The notes beneath the pieces were generated by a model. That model did no database searches. It was not told the origin of the DNA and saw only the letters and a list, made by a program, of their open reading frames with translations. From Candidatus Hydrogenedentota bacterium (lineage in GTDB: Bacteria > Hydrogenedentota > Hydrogenedentia > Hydrogenedentales > JAEUWI01): a stretch of 64,000 nucleotides of DNA. Location: contig JAHBVV010000005.1 of assembly GCA_019637335.1 (NCBI GenBank), positions 210,366 through 274,365 on the forward strand, written 5' to 3'. Positions 61,640 to 64,000 of this stretch are shown here, piece by piece; positions within the stretch are counted from its first letter, which is position 1; every line of letters starts with the position of its first letter. The position numbers were made by a program, and so were the translations under genes.

Positions 61640-63031
61640 GTGAACTACCTGATAGAGCACTTTATCGCGGTGGGCGGCTTTCTGCTCGCGTTCGTACTGC
61701 TGACGGACGTTCTGCGCAAGCACCGGCAGCCCGGGGGCACGCTGGCATGGGCCATGGCGATCGTGCTGATCCCGTATGTGGGCGTGCCGCTTTACCTCCT
61801 GTTCGGGGGACGGAAATTCCGGCGTATCCGCGAGCGCAAGCAGGATCTTTTCGAAGCGGAGACGGGGCGCGATCTGGAGCCGGTGCCCCCGCTGTGCCTG
61901 GCGGACCGCGTGCTGCGCACGGGCGTGATGCCACCGCCGCGCGGCGGGCACCGGATCGATGTGCACTTCAGCGGGGAGACGGCGTACCACCGGCTCATTG
62001 CCCTGATCGAAAGCGCGCAGGAGACGATCCACATCACGACGTTTATCCTGGGCCGGGACGAAGTGGGCCGGGCGGTCGTGGAGACACTGGCGCGCAAGGC
62101 GAAGGAGGGGGTGAAGGTGCGGCTCCTGCTGGACAGCCTCGGATCGATGTGGACGCAGCGTGGATTCGTGCGCCCGCTGGTGGCGTCCGGCGGCGAGGTG
62201 GGCCGGTTTCTGCCGGTGCTCCCGATCCAGCGGCGCTGGTCGGCGAACCTGCGCAACCACCGGAAGATCGTGGTGGTGGACAACGCCTCAGCCATGGTCG
62301 GGGGGATGAACCTGAGCACATACTTTATGGGGCCGAGGCGCAATCCGCAGCGCTTTCTCGACGCGTGCGTCTTCCTGGAGGGGCCCGCCGTGGAGGATAT
62401 TCAGGAGGTGTTTCTGAGCGACTGGCAGTACGCCACGGGCGCGGATCCGAAGGCGATCGCGGCGGCGCTGACCCGCCCGGCGCCCACCGGGCACAGCATG
62501 GTGCAGGTGGCCGTGAGCGGGCCGGACGTGCCGGAGGACACGATGCACGACGCGCTGGTGGCGGCGATGACGGAGGCGCGTGAGCGGATCTGGATCGTGA
62601 CGCCGTATTTCGTGCCGGACGAGCCGATGGTCAAGGCGCTGAGCCTCCAGGCGCGCATGGGGCGGGATGTGCGTGTGCTGCTTCCGAAGCGATCCAACCA
62701 CCGCATTCCCGATTGGGCGCGGGGGCCGGTGTTGCGGCGGCTGCACGAGTCGGGCGTTAAGATCCACTGCTATGCGGGGGGGATGATCCACACGAAGCTG
62801 CTGCTCTTCGACGATCGGGTGGCGGTATCGGGGTCGCCCAATCTCGACATGCGGAGCATGTACCTGAACTTCGAAATTGCGCTGTTTCACTATAGCAAGC
62901 CCGAGATTCAGGCCATCGAGCACTGGATCCGGATTCATGTCCCCGTGTGCGAGGCGTGGACGCCGAAACGGCTGACGCTGGCGCGGGAGTGGACCGAGGG
63001 GATCTGCAAGGTGGTTTCGCCGCTGCTCTGA
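61640..63031 (+). CDS. cardiolipin synthase (phospholipase D superfamily)
   Basis: 463 aa from GTG 61640 (GCGAGGA upstream). Two N-terminal helices (IAVGGFLLAFVLLTDVL; LAWAMAIVLIPYVGVPLYLLFG), then two PLD domains with HKD motifs NHRKIVVVDNASAMVGGMN and IHTKLLLFDDRVAVSGSPN. This is the ClsA-type layout; it makes cardiolipin from two phosphatidylglycerol molecules. Upstream in-frame codons have no homology. It ends 7 bp from the convergent cysE gene. Confidence 0.93.
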   Translation: MNYLIEHFIAVGGFLLAFVLLTDVLRKHRQPGGTLAWAMAIVLIPYVGVPLYLLFGGRKFRRIRERKQDLFEAETGRDLEPVPPLCLADRVLRTGVMPPPRGGHRIDVHFSGETAYHRLIALIESAQETIHITTFILGRDEVGRAVVETLARKAKEGVKVRLLLDSLGSMWTQRGFVRPLVASGGEVGRFLPVLPIQRRWSANLRNHRKIVVVDNASAMVGGMNLSTYFMGPRRNPQRFLDACVFLEGPAVEDIQEVFLSDWQYATGADPKAIAAALTRPAPTGHSMVQVAVSGPDVPEDTMHDALVAAMTEARERIWIVTPYFVPDEPMVKALSLQARMGRDVRVLLPKRSNHRIPDWARGPVLRRLHESGVKIHCYAGGMIHTKLLLFDDRVAVSGSPNLDMRSMYLNFEIALFHYSKPEIQAIEHWIRIHVPVCEAWTPKRLTLAREWTEGICKVVSPLL

Positions 63032-63038
63032 TGCGGGT

Positions 63039-63851
63039 TCAGATGCCGTGCCCGTTTTCGTAGTCGTATTCGTAGATGCGGTGATCCATTTCGAGGGCGG
63101 GCTGCTCCGAGCGGGTGTGGCAGACGGGCTTTGCGGGCACGCCGACGACGGTGGTGTGCGGGGGCACGTCCTCGAGGACGACGGCGCCGCCGCCGACTTT
63201 GGCGCCTTCGCCGATCTCGACGTTGCCGAGGATCTTGGCGCCGGCGGCGATCAGGACGCCGTGGCGCACTTTCGGATGGCGGTCGCCCATGATTTTGCCC
63301 GTGCCGCCGAGGGTGACCTCGTGGAGCATGGAGACGTTGTCCTCGACGACGGCGGTCTCGCCGATGACGACGCTTGTGGCGTGATCGATCATGATGCCCA
63401 TCCCGAGGCGCGCGGCGGGGTGGATGTCGACGGCGAAGACTTCGGAGATGCGGCTTTGCAGGAAGAGCGCGAGTTCGTGCCGGTCGCGCGTCCAGTAGTA
63501 GTGGGCGACGCGGTAGGCCTGGATCGCCTGGTAGCCCTTGAAATAGAGGAGGGGCGTGGAGAACTTGTTGCAGGCGGCGTCGCGGTCGCATACCGCGACC
63601 ATGTCCGCGCGGATGGCTTCGCCGATCCGGGGGTCGCTGTCGAAGGCCTCGTCGATGAGGTCGCGGAGGGTGACGGCGGTGAGGGTGTGGCTTTCGAGCT
63701 TACCGGCGAGCTGGAAGCTGAGGGCGTCCTCCAGGGTGCTGTGGTTCAGGATGATGGAGTAGATGAAGCTGGCCAGCATGGGCTCCGATCGCGCGTCGGC
63801 CTCGGCTTCGGCGCGGACACGCTCCCATACTTCATCCCGTACCTGCTCCAT
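63039..63851 (-). CDS. cysE: serine O-acetyltransferase
   Basis: 270 aa from ATG 63851, which aligns with E. coli CysE (MEQVRDEVWERVRAEAE against the E. coli start) and has GGGAG about 9 nt upstream; an earlier in-frame ATG at 63929 lacks a site. N-terminal helical domain (EPMLASFIYSIILNHSTLEDALS), then the left-handed beta-helix: VDIHPAARLGMGIMIDHATSVVIGET, VTLGGTGKIMGDRHPK, GAKILGNVEIGEGAKVGGG. Acetylates serine for cysteine synthesis, with the catalytic His/Asp in DHAT and the acetyl-CoA site. The tail (DHRIYEYDYENGHGI) matches the CysE end that inserts into cysteine synthase. Confidence 0.95.
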   Translation of the reverse strand: MEQVRDEVWERVRAEAEADARSEPMLASFIYSIILNHSTLEDALSFQLAGKLESHTLTAVTLRDLIDEAFDSDPRIGEAIRADMVAVCDRDAACNKFSTPLLYFKGYQAIQAYRVAHYYWTRDRHELALFLQSRISEVFAVDIHPAARLGMGIMIDHATSVVIGETAVVEDNVSMLHEVTLGGTGKIMGDRHPKVRHGVLIAAGAKILGNVEIGEGAKVGGGAVVLEDVPPHTTVVGVPAKPVCHTRSEQPALEMDHRIYEYDYENGHGI

Positions 63852-63985
63852 GTGTCGAAACTCCCGGCCGGCGGCCCTGACTGCGCGTGTTTCTCGCGCT
63901 AAGACGTGAAAATGTGGTATTTCTTTCATCTGAAGTAGTCACCCTCGTCGCACCCGACCATGGCGGATCTACGCGATCGGAAACC

Positions 63986-64000
63986 GTCATCCCCACGAAA
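63986..64000 (+). repeat. edge copy of the GTCATCCCC repeat
   Basis: The last bases, CCGTCATCCCCACGAA (from 63984), match the reverse complement of TTCGCGGGGATGACGG in the element at 8480-8884 with one mismatch. Probably the start of another copy cut by the window end. Confidence 0.6.

Overview
The window is about 64 kb of GC-rich bacterial chromosome from an organism that can live anaerobically. It holds a pyruvate:ferredoxin oxidoreductase, an Rnf complex, a bidirectional NAD-linked [NiFe] hydrogenase with all its maturation genes, and a Bat/MoxR operon. Several Gfo/Idh/MocA oxidoreductases, a DUF1080 lipoprotein, sucrose-phosphate synthase and many intergenic repeat families are also present. 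Together these resemble the Hydrogenedentota / Planctomycetota-Verrucomicrobiota group. That placement is an impression from gene content; there is no rRNA or other marker gene in the window. I saw no tRNA, rRNA or CRISPR array.

Layout. 1-3257: the end of an unidentified gene, an exported TPR-like protein with a strong terminator, and a divergent pair (YcaC-type hydrolase and HxlR regulator). 3332-6200: an ABC permease/ATPase pair preceded by a compound minisatellite. 6368-8457: two Gfo/Idh/MocA oxidoreductases, followed by a transposed repeat element. 8984-20445 (minus strand): ferredoxin-NADP reductase, a 68-aa Cys protein, rnfA, rnfE, rnfG, rnfD, rnfC, a 1646-aa PFOR and rnfB. 21066-33773 (plus strand): hoxF, hoxU, hoxY, hoxH, hoxW, a response regulator, a histidine kinase, then hypA, hypB, hypF, hypC, hypD and hypE. 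33804-42571: an 81-bp triple repeat, sucrose-phosphate synthase/phosphatase, an oxidoreductase, a DUF1080 lipoprotein, a methyltransferase, a membrane protein and glycogen debranching enzyme. 43149-49547: a gluzincin-like metallopeptidase and a heavy-metal RND efflux system. 49548-51348: 1.8 kb without genes, full of repeats. 51349-60264: the moxR/DUF58/bat operon. 60358-63851: a glycosyltransferase, cardiolipin synthase and serine acetyltransferase.

The central theme is a divergent super-locus at 9-34 kb. Pyruvate oxidation by PFOR would give reduced ferredoxin. Rnf would pass these electrons to NAD+ while pumping ions, the Fd:NADP reductase would make NADPH, and the Hox hydrogenase would dispose of NADH as H2 or take H2 up. 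The two halves share a 620-bp regulatory region, and a two-component system is built into the hydrogenase operon. Two details stand out. RnfB has lost all four predicted ligands of one ferredoxin-type [4Fe-4S] cluster, and a small Cys protein sits next to rnfA.

The second theme is intergenic repeats. A 228-bp inverted-repeat element occurs twice with 10-bp target duplications. Another element also shows a 10-bp duplication. Three-unit 9-10-bp repeats recur at least ten times, and there are 81-bp repeats, hairpin arrays and a 343-bp compound minisatellite.
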